Notes under the pieces: generated by a model | Databases searched by the model: none | What the model saw: only the letters and a program-made list of their open reading frames with translations | Told to the model about the DNA's origin: nothing | Program-made: the position numbers and the translations under genes | Assembly (NCBI GenBank): GCA_019916065.1 | Contig: CM034237.1 | Location: 20,171,752 to 20,235,751, forward strand | Direction: 5' to 3' | Length of the DNA stretch: 64,000 bases | DNA from: Vitellaria paradoxa | Taxonomy: Eukaryota; Streptophyta; Magnoliopsida; Ericales; Sapotaceae | Shown: positions 24,840-38,029 of the stretch, piece after piece | Position numbering within the stretch: position 1 is the stretch's first letter | Layout: each line of letters begins with the position of its first letter

Positions 24840-26545
24840 TAGACTTATAAGGATTTTAGTCATACCAAAAAAACTTATTTGTAAATAAGTCACACTTGCA
24901 ACAAAAAGACAAAAAAGGACATCATGCGTTTTCAATACACTTTGAAACTGCCAGTTTTATCCAAATGTTCGTAACTTCGGCGACTTTCCATCTTCATCAC
25001 AAACTGATTCAAAATCAATTTTTGAAACATAATCAAAACATATTCAAAATGTGTATTCGATACTATTTTTACAAGAGTATAAATTTATACAAAACAGTAC
25101 CAGTACTGTTTTCATACTGCCATAAAAAACATCAATTGATACATAACACAAACCAACCATTAATGGTGCTGTTTAGTATAATGGTGCTGTTTACATACTA
25201 GAATGCATGTGGTACTGTCAGCCATATATTGGATATGTAACATTTTTTTGTATTTCATGACACTGTTTGCATACTAGACACATTCAGTACTATTTTTACA
25301 AGAGCATGCATCTTATACAAAACAGTACCGCATGCATGTGGTACTCTCGGCCATGTGGTACTATCAGCTATATATTGGATATGTGACTTTTTTTTTTTGT
25401 TTCATGGTACTGTTTGCATACTAGACACATTCGGTACTGTTTTTGCAAGAGCATCCATCTTATACAAAATAGTACCGCATAATGTGGTACTCTCATCCAT
25501 ATGGTACTATCAGCTATATATTAGATATGTGACTTTTTTTTTATGTTTCATTGTACTGTTTGCATATTAGACACATTCGGTACTGTTTTTGTAAGAGCAT
25601 GCATCTTATACAAAACGGTACCGCATGAATGTAGTACTCTCATCCATGTGGTACTGTCAGCCATATATTGGATATATGACTTTTTTTTGTGTTTCATGGT
25701 ACTATTTGCATACTAGATACATTTCGTACTGTTTTTGCAAGAGCATGCATCTTATACAAAACTGTAACGCATGCACGTGGTATTCTCATCCATGTGGTAT
25801 TGTCAGCCATATATTGAATATATGACTTTTTTTTGTGTTTCATGGTGTTGTTTGCATACTAGACACATTCAGTACTGTTTTTGCAAGAGCATGCAACTTA
25901 TACAAAACAGTATCGTATGCATGTGGTACTCTCATTCATGTGGTACTGTCAGCCATATATTAGATATGTGACTTTTTTTTTTTTTTTTATGTTTCATGGT
26001 GCTGTTTGCATACTAGACACATTCGATACTATTTTTGCAAGAACATGCATCGTGTACAAAACAGTACCATATGCATGTGGTACTCTCGACTATGTGGTAT
26101 TGTGTTTATATGAGCATGCATTTTATACGAAACAGCACCACATAAATGTGGTATTGTGAGTCATATAACTGGTACTGTTATATTCGGTACTGTTTTTACA
26201 AGATCATACATTTATACGAAACAGTACCACTAAAAACAGTATCAGTACACAGATTTGTATATATTTCTTTTTCGACCAACGTTAATTTCAGTCGGTGCTC
26301 ATTCAAATTAATGATATACCATATCTTCATGCGATTTATAAGGAAGAAAAACAAAAACAGAAGAAACGTGATTTTCGGTTAGTGCGATTTCCGGCAACTC
26401 TCATCTAACTTAATTATAGAAATATAAGGTATCCTTGGTATATTAGAAATTATATTTAAAACAAACTCGTGAAACCCACTCAAAAGTGTGACCTATTCAC
26501 AAAACTTTCTACACAAATATGACTTAAAAGCAATACTTTTTTTTG
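24840..26545. mobile_element. Unclassified element: tandem array between short inverted repeats
   Basis: The left side reads TAAATAAGTCACACTTGC (about 24878-24897). The reverse complement of the right side (about 26485-26505) reads TGAATAGGTCACACTTTT. Between them sits the 146-bp array plus flanking copies of an ACAAAACAGTACCAGTACTG-like motif (25090; variant at 26218). No transposase or RT seen. A non-autonomous DNA transposon carrying a minisatellite is one explanation; chance similarity of the ends is another. Confidence 0.4.
25190..26150. repeat. ~146-bp tandem repeat array, about six copies
   Basis: Each unit contains TGGTACTGTCAGCCATATAT, a poly(T) tract, TTTCATGGTACTGTTTGCAT, TAGACACATTC and GCAAGAGCATGCATCTTATA. 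The CATTC landmark falls at 25281, 25428, 25574, 25720, 25866 and 26020, i.e. spacings of 147, 146, 146, 146 and 154; the last is longer through an expanded T-run. Overlapping small ORFs here are products of the repeat. Confidence 0.9.
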
Positions 26546-27350
26546 GAGTAACTAATAAGCCTAAAAGATTGCAAAGTATGACTTAAACACAATTTTCTAA
26601 TTGGAATAACAAATGATTTTATTTTGGGTACATGTTTCAACCCATTAAAAGTGACCGATGTAAACCCATTTACTCAGACGGTTGGATCCAACCCATTTAA
26701 CTTTAGTGATTTTTAGACAGGTTAATGAGTTCGGGCTTATATTACCATTCCCAGAATTAGGCACTAAATTAAGAATTGCCAGAGATGGACTAATGGTTGA
26801 CCTTTCCACTCTTTTTAATTAGAATGATATAAATTTTCTTTTTTAAATAAACAACTCAGGGTTTTATTATAATTTACTATTGTTACCCTCATTACGGTGC
26901 AATATTTTGGTAAAAATTTAGGATTTTGTATTTTTTTCTATTATTTTTGGTTATTGGTTGCCAAAAAAATAAAAGTAAAAATCAACTTTGCTTGAGAATT
27001 CTAAGCAAGATCTGAACTACCTTTATACAGCATTATGGGACAAAGATTGTGAGACAAAAAATAAGTATAAATCTCTCATCTCCTTGGTCTTCAACAAATT
27101 TTTTAAATTTAGTAGCACTATACTACTAGAAAACATTGTCACAAAAAATTAATTAAAATGATGTGATAACATTAAAATTTATCCCATTTAAAATATAACT
27201 CATTAAAGAAGTGTTTTTTTTTTCTATTACACAATCATTTAGTAGTACTTTTTGACAAAAGTTTTTAATGAAGAAGCATTTTTTTTTTTTTTTTGAATTT
27301 AAATTACCAGCATAGCCTAACTGTTACATTTCTGGCTGAATTCACATTGA
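26546..27350. other. Intergenic, no gene
   Basis: AT-rich. I see no coding region, RNA gene or complete transposon. Confidence 0.6.
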
Positions 27351-27609
27351 TGCTATGTTTGGAATGTGAATTTATGGAGGGAAAGGTAAAAAAAAAAAAA
27401 AAAGGAAAATAAAATTTATAATTTATGTAATTTTTATATGCTTAATCAAGTATAAGTTAAATTTTGTTGATAAATATTTATTGATTTTAGTTTTATTTTT
27501 TTAACTTAATAAAAAATAAAATAAATTTAATTTTTTCACTTCACTTTGTATTTTTACCATTTTTTCTCACTTTTCTTTTTCCTTCACAAAACCACGATCC
27601 AAAAATAGC
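27351..27609. mobile_element. MITE (GCTATGTTTGGA ... TCCAAAAATAGC)
   Basis: Inverted ends enclose a poly(A) stretch, TATGCTTAATCAAGTATAAG and AAAATAAAATAAATTTAA. Related interiors occur at 10057-10311, about 40545-40820 and about 41625-41820. The target duplication is not clear. Confidence 0.65.
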
Positions 27610-27635
27610 TTAATTGAATTTAATCAATAAAGCTA

Positions 27636-27790
27636 CTAAGTTGGGGAGGTCCGAGGATTGTAAACCAACTCACAAGATGGGCCTGTTTATTGAGCGGCCG
27701 GTGCTCGAATCGTGACACTGCGGCCCACTACTTACGGGTGGGCTTCGCCGACTGACACTGCTGCGAACAACTCATAACTGGCAGCAACAA
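27636..27790. repeat. GC-rich patch, unclassified (possible SINE relic)
   Basis: The sequence is markedly richer in G+C than its flanks. It contains GCTCGAATC, one mismatch from the pol III B box, but I find no convincing A box or target duplication. It could equally be a scrap of a larger transposon. Confidence 0.3.
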
Positions 27791-27799
27791 TTTTCAATT

Positions 27800-29082
27800 G
27801 ATCAGAGTCGGTTTTTAATAGGGTGTTAATGTATAAGTTTGATTTGAGTTTGATATTTAATCTAGAATTGTACCAACTTCGTTTAAATCTTTGAAATTGA
27901 ACCCGAAATCAAATTAATTTCAACTCAAAACTGAACTAAAAATATTAGGTTGGGTCGATTCAATTTTTGAATTAGTCTAAATTAGATTAAATCGATTCGA
28001 GTCAGATTAAATTGTTTTGCATACTTTTAGTTCCTAAAAATTCAAATAAATAATTTATATATTAAAATAATATTTTAAATATGTAACTTTTTGGATTAAT
28101 TTTGAGTTGGTTTAGTTTGAATTATTTTCGATTCGATCTTGATTTTTCTTTTTTGATAATTAATTCGAACTAATTTTAATATAAGCTCGAATCAGTTTGA
28201 ACAAAAGTACTTCAATTAGTTGAATTTTAAAGTTGTTGGATTTACTTTTATGCACCTTAGTTTTTAATACATGAAGACACCACAGCGACGCTTTAATTAC
28301 CACATTTCCTCTTGGCAATGATACCATCATACCAACAATTCCACATTTTCCTCTATTAAAATGAATCTGTCTATTGTTGTCATTCGCTATGATATTATAA
28401 CTTTTCAATATATATATATATATATATATATGAACATGATTTAATATTTGTGCTTAATTTTCTTTATATTTGTATTTAGTTTTTAATGATTGAGTATATT
28501 TATCTAAATATTAAATTTTTATTGATTCATCTTGTAAATCTAGCCATTGAATTACTCATCTTTGCTCTTTTACTGAAGCAGAGTCAAGAATTCTTTTGTG
28601 GGTGGATACTAATTATAATACATATAAATAGCTTAAGTTTTTTATATTATAAAAAAAAATTATTAACAAATAAAAACAAAAGTCGATAATTTTTTGTTAT
28701 ATTAAGCGAGTTAGATACAATTTTATTAGTGTGTACTAAATTAAAATTTATCTATTTTATTGAATGAACATAATTAGTATTAAATTATTTTTTTCTTTTC
28801 CTAGGTGGATATAATTAGTATTGTACTAAATTTTTTTTCTTCTTCTCGGAGTGCCTTCTTACAACATGGTATGTATGAGAAGTTTTATGCAATCAATTAT
28901 ACTTTTTATACTATCACTTTATAATCTCTATGCCCTTGTTAACACATTTTCGTAGTATGTCCCAATTAATTAAGACACCAGTTAATTTTAAAGGTTAAAA
29001 GCATTACAATTCATTGGCGGTAAATTTTCAATTCTCCATACAAACTTAAGATTGTATTGGGGGTGATAAAAACTGATAAAAA
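27800..29082. other. Intergenic with decayed repeat text
   Basis: 27826-28215 is rich in GATTCGAGT/AATCAAATT-type motifs resembling the element at 39250-39700. A (TA)n lies at about 28412-28431. Nothing else recognised. Confidence 0.45.
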
Positions 29083-29085
29083 TTA

Positions 29086-29499
29086 GGGAGCGTTTGGAGG
29101 CACAATTTTTAATAATTTTTAGTAATTTTTAGTCAAAAATTATTAATTATAATTTTTGGTCTGTTTGATGAAACAAATTGAAAGTTTTAGCAACTTTTTG
29201 TAACTTTTTGGTGTTTGGCAAATTGAAAAGTTTAGCAATTTTTTACAACTTCTAGGTATTTGGTAAAATTGTTTGCAACATTTAGAAATATTTAGCAACT
29301 TTTGAGTGTTTGATAAAATTTTTGGTAATTTTTAATTATTTTTAGTAGCTTTTATGTGTTTGATAAAATTTTATTAACTTTTGAGTGGAACAAATTATTA
29401 TAGTAGAGTAGAAATATGGCAAAAGTTGAGATTTTACCAAACACTCACCTTATAACTTTTGGTAAATTTTTACACATTTTGTGCTGCCAAACGAGGCCT
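29086..29499. mobile_element. ~410-bp MITE of the TTTTTAGTAATTTTT family
   Basis: Ends GGGAGCGTTTGGAGG and CTGCCAAACGAGGCC. The interior consists of degenerate AATTTTTAG and GTGTTTG units. It is the opposite-orientation relative of 40850-41239: its left end matches the reverse complement of that element's right end. Confidence 0.65.
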
Positions 29500-29674
29500 C
29501 TGTACAATTTATTATTTTGGTAATTTATATTTTAAATAAAAATTATTTTTTTAATTTTTTTTTATAAAATTTGATACTACAAACATATTCTAAAAAAGTG
29601 TAGGACTCAGAATGGATATTCAAATTAATGTCAAGATCGTGCAGAAAATGGTGTGATTTGACTCTGTAGAATTT

Positions 29675-29791
29675 ACGAGTGTGTTGGTTGATAAAAAAAT
29701 TAATTAAAAATATAATAAAAATGATATATAAAAAAATTTAATTGAAATTAATAAATTTGAGTAAATTTTGGTATTTTAAACTGAGCCTAAA
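29675..29791. mobile_element. Partial MITE (GTGTTGGTTGATAAAAAA type)
   Basis: Shares ATAATAAAAATGATATATAA then AAAATTTAATT with the incomplete copy at 63887-64000, and more loosely with 46393-46549 and 55133-55285. The right boundary merges with the next MITE. Confidence 0.45.
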
Positions 29792-29794
29792 TGA

Positions 29795-29952
29795 TGAGTT
29801 GTTTGGAATAAGAAAAAGTGAGATAAATTGAGATAAATTGTAATTTGAGAAAAGTTCGTAATATGTGTAATGAGAGAAAAAATTAATGTGATATAAAATT
29901 AACAGAAATTTATAAAATTTTTTAAAATTTTTCAACAAATCAAACTACCCCG
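29795..29952. mobile_element. Tourist-like MITE
   Basis: Ends GAGTTGTTTGG and CAAACTACCCC with GAT on both sides (29792-29794; 29953-29955 approximately). The interior matches 2667-2825 closely (GAGATAAATTGAGATAAATT; AATGTGATATAAAATTAACA). Confidence 0.65.
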
Positions 29953-29955
29953 ATA

Positions 29956-31112
29956 TATGCATGTGACGAACGAGCTGCCGAAGGAAGGGATTGATGATGT
30001 GCTTTAAAAAAGGCCAAGAAATTAACGAGACTGAGACGTTCCTTTCCTCCAACGCAAACATAGTACTTGAAATGTACCCTTCAAATCATTCATGCCCACC
30101 CTCTTTCCCCCTATTTTCCAGCAACGCGCACATTAATTATTAAGGGATTGAATTGCACCGCCAACCCTTTCATCAAGAGATGTGAAGAATTTTAATGTAA
30201 GTTAAGTGGGATGGATGCAAGAGCGTACAGAGAATTGCAAGTTTATTTGGATTAAATGTAGAATTTAAGAATAAAATAAATTATGTTATATAAATTTAAA
30301 ATAAATAAAAATTTAAAAGTAAAATAAAATGAATTATAAAAATTTAGAATAGATTAAATTTAAAAAATTATTTTTTGAATAAAAAAATTTTTTTAAACCA
30401 GATTATACAAGTTATAGCCGGGACAATTGATATATGCGTCTACCCTTGAATTGATGAATTTTAATTCAACGATTTAAATATATTTATTTTTCAAATTAAA
30501 AATTTAATTCAACCCTCGTGGGTTCTTCATGGAGTGTCCTTCACCTTATAAAAGCAAATCCAATAATCACCTCAAAATTTTTGTTATATTAGAAAAGAAA
30601 AAAAAAACGAAAACAAATTAGCTACTTGCATCTAGGTAAAATACTTTCTTAATCCATCACAAATTTCATTCTTCAATCCATTTTATACTTTACAAGCTTA
30701 CTAAATTTACCTTTAAATTGATTCAACAGTTAAAAAGCATTTACTGTTAATTGTGGGATGAGGACATGGTAAATTCTTTAATCCCAATATATTATATATG
30801 AGCACTCTGATTAATTAATGAAACTCGAAATATTCGACTCAATTCTCTCGATATATTAATTAATTAAACATACATTTCCTTTAAGAATAGAAAAGCCACC
30901 GAGTATCAGTTTAAAAATATACATGGGAATTGACCAAAAAGGGGGGGGGGGGAATTTGATCTCGAGATTCATTCTCAAGTCAATCCCGTAAGAATATATA
31001 TCACAAGGTACAATATGCTAGAGAACTAAGTACAATTAGCATAACGAGTACTCCGTTAGTTATGTAGAGAAGTCATCACATGCAACTGCCCACAGAAGCT
31101 AATCATACTATG
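29956..31112. other. Intergenic, no gene
   Basis: Mixed-composition spacer. A run of 12 G lies at 30941-30952. No ORF, RNA gene or transposon boundary is recognised. Confidence 0.55.
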
Positions 31113-31263
31113 GTATGTTTGGTACACTAAAAAAATATTAAAAAATTTTTAAAATTTATAAAAATTTTTAAAAATTATTCACTTTTTATTTTATTTTACT
31201 GTACGAATTATAAATTCATAAATTATCTCACTCTATCTTACTTTTTATAACTCTAAACACTCC
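31113..31263. mobile_element. MITE copy
   Basis: Ends GGTATGTTTGGTAC and CTCTAAACACTCCG around the shared core (TTTACTGTACGAATTATAAA; ATTATCTCACTC). Target duplication unclear. Confidence 0.55.
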
Positions 31264-32126
31264 GTAACTACGAATTTTGGGTGATTGACATCGGGTTTGA
31301 TGTCAGTCCAATAACATCAAAATTTTCAATCGTTAGATTAACATCTAACAGTTCAAAATATTCAAGTATTTTTATATATTTTTTAATTAAAAAATATTTA
31401 AATAAATTTAAATCATTAAATTTTAATCTAAAGATTGATACACCTAATATCATATGATTATATATCGCATTGTAAATTGAGTGCCCAATATCCATCGGAT
31501 CAATGTGCCAGCAAATAGAAATGTACGTAGGCTAGAGTCTAGACACTAAACAACAGACGGGCAGACAAAGCTGGCGATAAGGTGGAATTAATAATGCACT
31601 GCTCAATGGTTAATTAAAGCCACAAGTACGTGCCATCACGTTCAGGTATAGGTTGTAAATTCATTCGGCTAACGCGCTCTTGGATGTATATGGATATATA
31701 TATATATATACACTGAAAGGAATAACTTTAGGTAGTGATGGCCACCTGTTTATATTTTCATTAAGGGTTTATTTGACTAATAGATTTGGTGAGATGAAGA
31801 AGAATGGAAAAAGAAGAATGAAAGTGTAAAATTTTAAATATTCTTTTAGTTGGATTAGGTTGCAAAACATAAGAAAATAAAAAATATTTTTATAAATTAT
31901 TATTTATTTTCATTTTTCAAACTATACACTTTTTTTTTATATTTTTTTATTACAACCAAACAATCTTGGGAAGTAGTTTTAAACTCCTCCATTTCTTTTT
32001 CGCCCAATAAATCTCTAACAATTTAAGCCCTTAATTATTATAAAAAGATTTAAGTTCTGAAATAAATTTTTGAATAAATCTCGAGAAATAAAATTCTTTT
32101 TTTGAGTAAATGGGGATGGTTAACAT
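31264..32126. other. Intergenic, no gene
   Basis: Contains a (TA)n at about 31694-31710 and a possible degenerate MITE at about 31767-31985. Otherwise nothing recognised. Confidence 0.5.
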
Positions 32127-32136
32127 AACCCAAACC

Positions 32137-32248
32137 GGAGCGTGGCCTATAGTTCAGTGGTTGAGAGCATCTTCTGCCTGCTCATGACTCAAGTTCGAGT
32201 CTTCCCCTCCCCTTAAAAAAAAAAAATTATCTTTCAGGAAAAAAAAAA
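32137..32248 (+). mobile_element. tRNA-derived SINE with 10-bp target duplication
   Basis: The sequence has exact pol III promoter boxes: A box TAGTTCAGTGG (32150-32160) and B box GTTCGAGTC (32193-32201). Two A-rich tails follow. The element is flanked by exact copies of AACCCAAACC at 32127-32136 and 32249-32258. The T stem and acceptor do not pair well, so this is not a functional tRNA gene. Confidence 0.82.
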
Positions 32249-32258
32249 AACCCAAACC

Positions 32259-34032
32259 TATTCCTTGCAATAACAAATTGTCTATCCAAGCAACAATTAA
32301 TTAAATCAGTTCAATTAATGCGATCAAATTGAGCTGTAGGCACAAATTGCATCAAGTTGCCAACCAGGTCTTTCCATTGTTTCCATAGGCTTGAAGCTCG
32401 TCAACGCGTGCGGTTTAGGCTGTACCAGTTTAATTTGAATTCAAAAGAAAAGTTTGAAATGAATAAATCATCCTCATAATCAATCCTCTAGATGACGGGT
32501 GAACCAACATACCATAAGCAATTGACTAAAAGAATGAAGTGCAAATATCATTTTTTTTTATTGAAAATTATAATTCAAGATTTGATTTTGTTGGTTCTAA
32601 AATGAGAAAAATGAAATTCTTTCACTTTTCCAAACAAATTTGGACTTTTATATGATTATGATTAGCGTACTTTTGTATGTATGATTGGGATGCCAAATTT
32701 AATAATTTTCTTTAGCATCAAATAATGAAGAGTGAGGTAGAACAAATTAGTTAGGTTCACTAATTTCTGATCAATAGACCAAAATCAAACACCAATCAAA
32801 ATAAAATTATCAAATTTAATAATTTACAGGGAAGTAGAAATAACAAAACTTATTAATTTTCATTAATAAGCAAACCAAGATTAAATATAAATTAAAATAG
32901 AACAAACAAAGTTTATTAATTCCAAAAACGTAAGTCCACCAAATGGTAATGCCTCCAAGTAACAAAATAAGAAATGTAACAATATATATTAACAACTGGT
33001 TCTACGATGAAAAAGATAAATAGCATAAGTTCTAGGGAATTGAGTTATTGTTAAGAACATAAACAAGTAGGGTATATTCGCAAAAATTGCCTTACACATT
33101 ATTGAACCCATTTAAGTATCCTCTACCTATTCTAATCCCAAACTCTTTTATTTTTTTACACGGAAATATTCCTAAATCCATTCCATCCTAAACCTACTAA
33201 AGATATCCTGTCTCACCTAATTAAGTTTAAAACAGAATAGATTATGTAGGTTACTCGCCAAACTAGTTTAACCCATTAATTACTTGACAGGAAAACAAAT
33301 AATTAAAGAGAGTAATTCAGATACTCAAGACACCAATAAGATTGGAACATACACACAACTAAACACCAAAATAATCAACAATGTAATCAACCTAGAATAG
33401 AATGATGAAAAAATAAATGGTGATGTCTGAAACCATAAAGAGAATGTGGGAAATGAGTACAATAAATGTAGCAAAAATTTTAAATCTAAAAAAAAAATAG
33501 ATATAAAAAATGCTAATTAGATTTGAGTAAAAAGCCCAGATATAATTTAGAAAATAAGATGAACTAAATCTATGGAAAAAGTAAGATGGTGTTCTTTTTT
33601 TTTTTTTTTTAAGGCAAAGTTTGTTGATATTAGTGACTTATATACGTGGAGTCTAACTACGACGATGGCTTTAATAGAGTTTGTAATGATAAAAATGGCT
33701 GGCCTGCAAGTGAGAAAGTCGATTGTCATATTGATATTATGGTCATGCTACAGTTTGGCTGAGGGAAAGGAGAAGGAAATCAAAAAAATCAAAAGTGACA
33801 AAAAAAGTCACCAACTCACTGTTGAGAAGGTAGATGATAAATGAAAAGCCAATCACTTTTATAATTTTTTATAGTATGGTTAAAATTATATTTATATAAA
33901 TATAATTTAATATACTATATATTTAGGTATTTAACGAGTATTCTATGGATATTATGTACTTTATTAGCATAAATAAGTACTCAATATCAGGTATCAAGTA
34001 TCCTATAAGCAAATTCCAAACTCATCTCAAAT
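32259..34032. other. Intergenic, no gene
   Basis: AT-rich. The 90-codon reading frame at 33572-33844 starts with a poly-Phe run from a T-tract and is probably chance. No element is recognised. Confidence 0.5.
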
Positions 34033-34037
34033 CTATA

Positions 34038-34969
34038 TGTAATATCTGCTATTTAATTTTGGCTATTTATATATTATTTTGAGTTAATAAAATATTTAAA
34101 ATAAGATTGGGTTGATTTATTTTATTTTTCTTAAGTTGGGTGTGGCTCGAATTAATATTGGATTGAACATCTCCTTTTCTTTTCTTTCTTTCCTTTATTT
34201 TTTTCTTTCTTTTTAATTTATTGGCTCCGGCGACTTCCTGAGAATGGGAGAGAGAGAGAAAAAAGAGAGGAAAGAGAAAGTAGAAAGAGAAAGTGAGTTC
34301 TGGGAAAGGAGGCCGGCAGATCGGGATAGTATTCGACACCCTGAATATCATGATGGTGTCTATTTCAAGTGGTTTCACTCAAAGTAGGAGAAATCAATAT
34401 TGAAAGTTTGGAGGCCAAAAATAAACATTCTCATTTCTTCTTTTCTCTTCGAATTCGAGGTAGGTGGGACTTATATTTGTGTTCTAGGCATTTTAGAATC
34501 ATGTTGATGTATTCTATGTTTGATTTAGTTGACTATGATAGGATACGTAGGCAGCTTGAGCTCGAATAGCCTAAGTCTGATCTTAACTATAGATAATAAT
34601 ATTTGTGTTTATTGTTCTTAACTAAGAGCTAAATTATTAATATTATGAATTGTGTGACCCAAAGAGTGGGTCTGTTGCTTACGTTTATAATATCATGATT
34701 TCTAATATATAAACATGATGATAGTATATGCTTTGACCGAGCAAACATTGGAGGTTGTTATTGAGGATGGCGTTAAAATGAATTATATTATTGTTTAATT
34801 GATGGTAATGTATTCAAATAATTATTTTATATGAGAATGAGAAATGATTTTGGATATATCAATGATTGCAATACATCATAAATTGATCTTAGATTGGATT
34901 TTATCTATTTCATTGAAGTCTCACAGTATTGTGCTGTCTGTTCTGGACAATTAAGTTAGGGACGTGACA
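34038..34969 (+). repeat. 5' LTR (932 bp)
   Basis: Begins TGTAATATCTG, ends GGGACGTGACA. It pairs with 38030-38972. ORFs inside it are not genes. Confidence 0.9.
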
Positions 34970-36219
34970 AAATAGTATCAGAGCGTTAGGTTGCGAATTC
35001 TTTGGGTCTAGGTAGTAAGTTTTACGTGTTTTTGCTATATCTTATTAAATATCTAACATTTATTACGTGGTTTTAGATTGATGATCACGGTGTCTTGTAT
35101 TATGGTTGACTGTGGATGTGATTGAGACCAAGAATGTTACTAAAATCGTGACCCTGTTAGTGAGCGATATGAAAATTTTGTGAAACATCATAATTAATAG
35201 TAAATCTAGTTGATTGAAAATGGTTCAACAAGCCTAATTGTGAAATTTATGAGGTTTTTTAGTAATGGTCCTAATGTTTGGATCGATAATTATAAGAGGT
35301 CATGATAATGATGATAATTTGAATTTGAAATTCGAGAGGCTTGAAGAGTCTAAGTTAGTGGCTTATGGATTTATTGAGATTATATTCCATCGTTAAATGA
35401 GGATAGTGGTGGAACAATATTAGAATTGTAACGTTAAATGAAATTGGTTGAATGCAGGAATGGGTAGGTTATCTACTTATTATGTGATGATTAGTTATTA
35501 CTATAGATTAGTGACGATTGATTTAACTAAAGACACTATAGTTCAAACTTGGGTTGAGGCTAAAGCAATGTTATTTTCTCTATGACGTGATGTTATGTGC
35601 ATTGAAAAAGCTTTTGTTTTGACGGTCGATTTAATGTTGAATGAGAAAAAGTCTTAGTATTATTTTCGATAAAAATGTATAAATTGTAGAGGTGTTTTTT
35701 TAGAAGCAGCAAGGGTTAAGGTTGACGTTTTCTTTAATCTTATGCCATGTGTTTCTTTTATTTCTGTTATGCCATAAACAGCAGCACTAGTCATGTTAAG
35801 AAAGTTTATAATTCAGTTCAATCATTTGTTAGCATGTGGTTTTGTTTAATATAGTATTTTAGCGTGAAGACATCATTAATTTTTGATAAAGTGGAACGAT
35901 GGAAATTTGAAATCTGATGTGGACAACGTTGTTAAATTCGTAATAGTCGGTAATGAGAATTAGTTGTTGAGATTTGACCAATTGCTTGACTATTTGTGTG
36001 GTAAGAAGAGTAAGTTTAAGTTTGATTATTCAAGCTAAATTTGAGATCAAGAAATTTTCAATTAAAGTATTACAGTTAATTTTTCAAAAGTTTTGGTTAT
36101 GTTAGTTGGGCATAAATAGGATTTGTGATTTAAATCTAAAGTTTTAAGAATTTGATAGGTTGATACAACCGTTCCATTTAGGATTCTTCTCAGTTAATTT
36201 GGAAGAGAGTTAAATTGTT

Positions 36220-37760
36220 TTGAGTAAAACTTGCAGGGGCATTTTAATGGGTAAAAATGTCAGTTGGTTAAGGCTCCGGCGTTAGTCATTCTTAGATGGC
36301 GAGTGAGTTACTTTATATGTTGTGAAGTTTTGCATGAAGGTTTTGGTTTTGTTTTGATAGTAGGATAATCACATGGTAGCGTGGGTTGAGGTGGTTGAAG
36401 CCTCGATGGCATTAACTAAATAGCGAAAGGTTAGGGCGTGCTTGGATCACTTGAGTTTAAAGGCAATTATATGCATCATGTGATTTAGCTATGAGACATT
36501 ATAAATGGATGAAGTACTTAGAGGATTATAGTGTTGCTATTTAGTGTTATTCTGGTTGTACCAAAGTAGTGGCTGATACATTGTGCAAGAAATTATAAAG
36601 TTTGACAACTGTGATAATTTGTTTTCAGTAAAGTATTTGAAAGGATGTTAATGGTTTTAAAATTCCTCGAACAACAAGGATGATAAAGGTAAAGTAATTT
36701 TCTTGAGTTTGAGTTATTGTGAATGACACTAAAGTTATGGATTATAGTTATTAAGATCTAACAGCAAGATTATTTTTGTTAGAAAATGGGATGTCACTAG
36801 TTTGTTGATGAAACGAGTGAAGGTTCTAGAATGTCATCGGATGGATATGTGCAATTTAAAAGTTACGTGTTTGTACTTGATATGGATGAATTTTGGGAAA
36901 TAATAATTTTGAGGGCCTCCTCACTTGAGGTTTGTAGTCATCCTAATATGACGGAAATGTACAAGGATTTAGGATATTAATGCTGATGGAGTAGTATGAA
37001 GTGTGATGTAATTAAATTTATGTCTCGTTACCTAACTTGTTAGCAGGTGAAGGCCGAGCACCAGAGACTGGTTGATTTGTTGCAATCATTGCTTGTGACA
37101 CAGTAAAAAGTGAGACTACGTGATTATGTATTTTGTGATGAGTTTGTCATGGATTCATAAAAGGCATGACAATATTAGGGTGATTATGAACTAGTTGAAT
37201 AAATCAGCTCATTTTCTTCCTAGTGAAATAAAAATTTTAGAAAGGAATGCTGTCAGCCCTACATTCAGAAAATTATTACGTTATAGGGCCATTTACTTTT
37301 GATTAAAATTGTACATAATAGTAGTATTCGGACGAGCATTGATATGGCTTTGTACGGGATTTCGTAAAGATGGCCTTGTAGATCTCTTTTGTGTTGGTTT
37401 GAAGCATGAGAAATTGTGACGGATGGATCCGACTTGGTGAGACAGACATCAGAGAAGATTCAAGTAATCTTACATATACTTTTGCCGTCTCAAAATAAAC
37501 AAAAGAGTTATGCTGATAAACAGAAGCGGCTGTGGGAGTTTCATATTCGTGATTTTGTATTTTTGAAAATTTCATTAAGGCAAGGTATTATTTGGTATGA
37601 GAAATGTAGAAAATTTTGCTGAGATGTACTGGAACCTTTGAGATTATCAGAAGAATTGTTGAGGGGGTGTCTTGATTAGTGCTTCCTTTGCAGTTAACAC
37701 GGTTTATAATGTGCTTCACGTATCAATAATTCGAAAGTATGTATTGGGTTTTTCTCATGC
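36220..37760 (+). pseudogene. Degenerate gypsy pol: RNase H and integrase remnants
   Basis: Reading through stops, 36480-36600 gives HYKWMKYLEDYSVAI then CYSGCTKVVADTLCKKL, which matches the end of the gypsy RNase H domain (usual pattern YHPGKANVVADALSRK). About 36900-37070 gives HPNMTEMYKDLGY...MKCDVIKFMSRYLTC...QVKAEHQRL, the integrase zinc-finger region. 37416-37622 (MTDGSDLVRQTSEKIQVILH...QKSYADKQKRLWEF) matches the integrase C-terminal part, followed by a VYNVLHVS-like phrase. The order RNase H then integrase is that of Ty3/gypsy. Gag and most of RT are unrecognisable or deleted. Confidence 0.8.
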
Positions 37761-38029
37761 AATTAAATAGGTGGAATTAGATATTGGGGGAATGTAATTT
37801 TTTTAGAATTTGCTAGCTCGGATAAAGAATCAGTGTGAACAGGAATCAGTGTGAACAAGTTTTGTGTGGCAAAGTTATTCCTTTGGTTCGTGTGTTGTGG
37901 TAACATCGTGGAATAAAAAAATACACTTGGGAACGTAAATCGGTGATGCAGTTGAAATGCCCATTCTTATTTTCTAATTGAGATATGTTATGTAAATTTT
38001 GAGAACGAAATTTTTATAAGGGGGAAAAA

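Noticed and set aside
25190..26150. A CRISPR-like array
   Set aside because: The units are contiguous 146-bp tandem repeats without unique spacers, in a plant nuclear genome with introns; a satellite or minisatellite.
25355..26382. Series of overlapping small proteins rich in Cys/Tyr/Phe
   Set aside because: They are translations of the 146-bp tandem repeat and its poly(T) tract, shifting frame with each unit.
32137..32248. A functional tRNA gene
   Set aside because: A and B boxes are perfect, but the T stem and acceptor do not pair, A-rich tails follow, and 10-bp target duplications flank it: a SINE.
33572..33844. 90-aa ORF
   Set aside because: The start region is a poly-Phe translation of a T-tract, and the remainder shows no motif.
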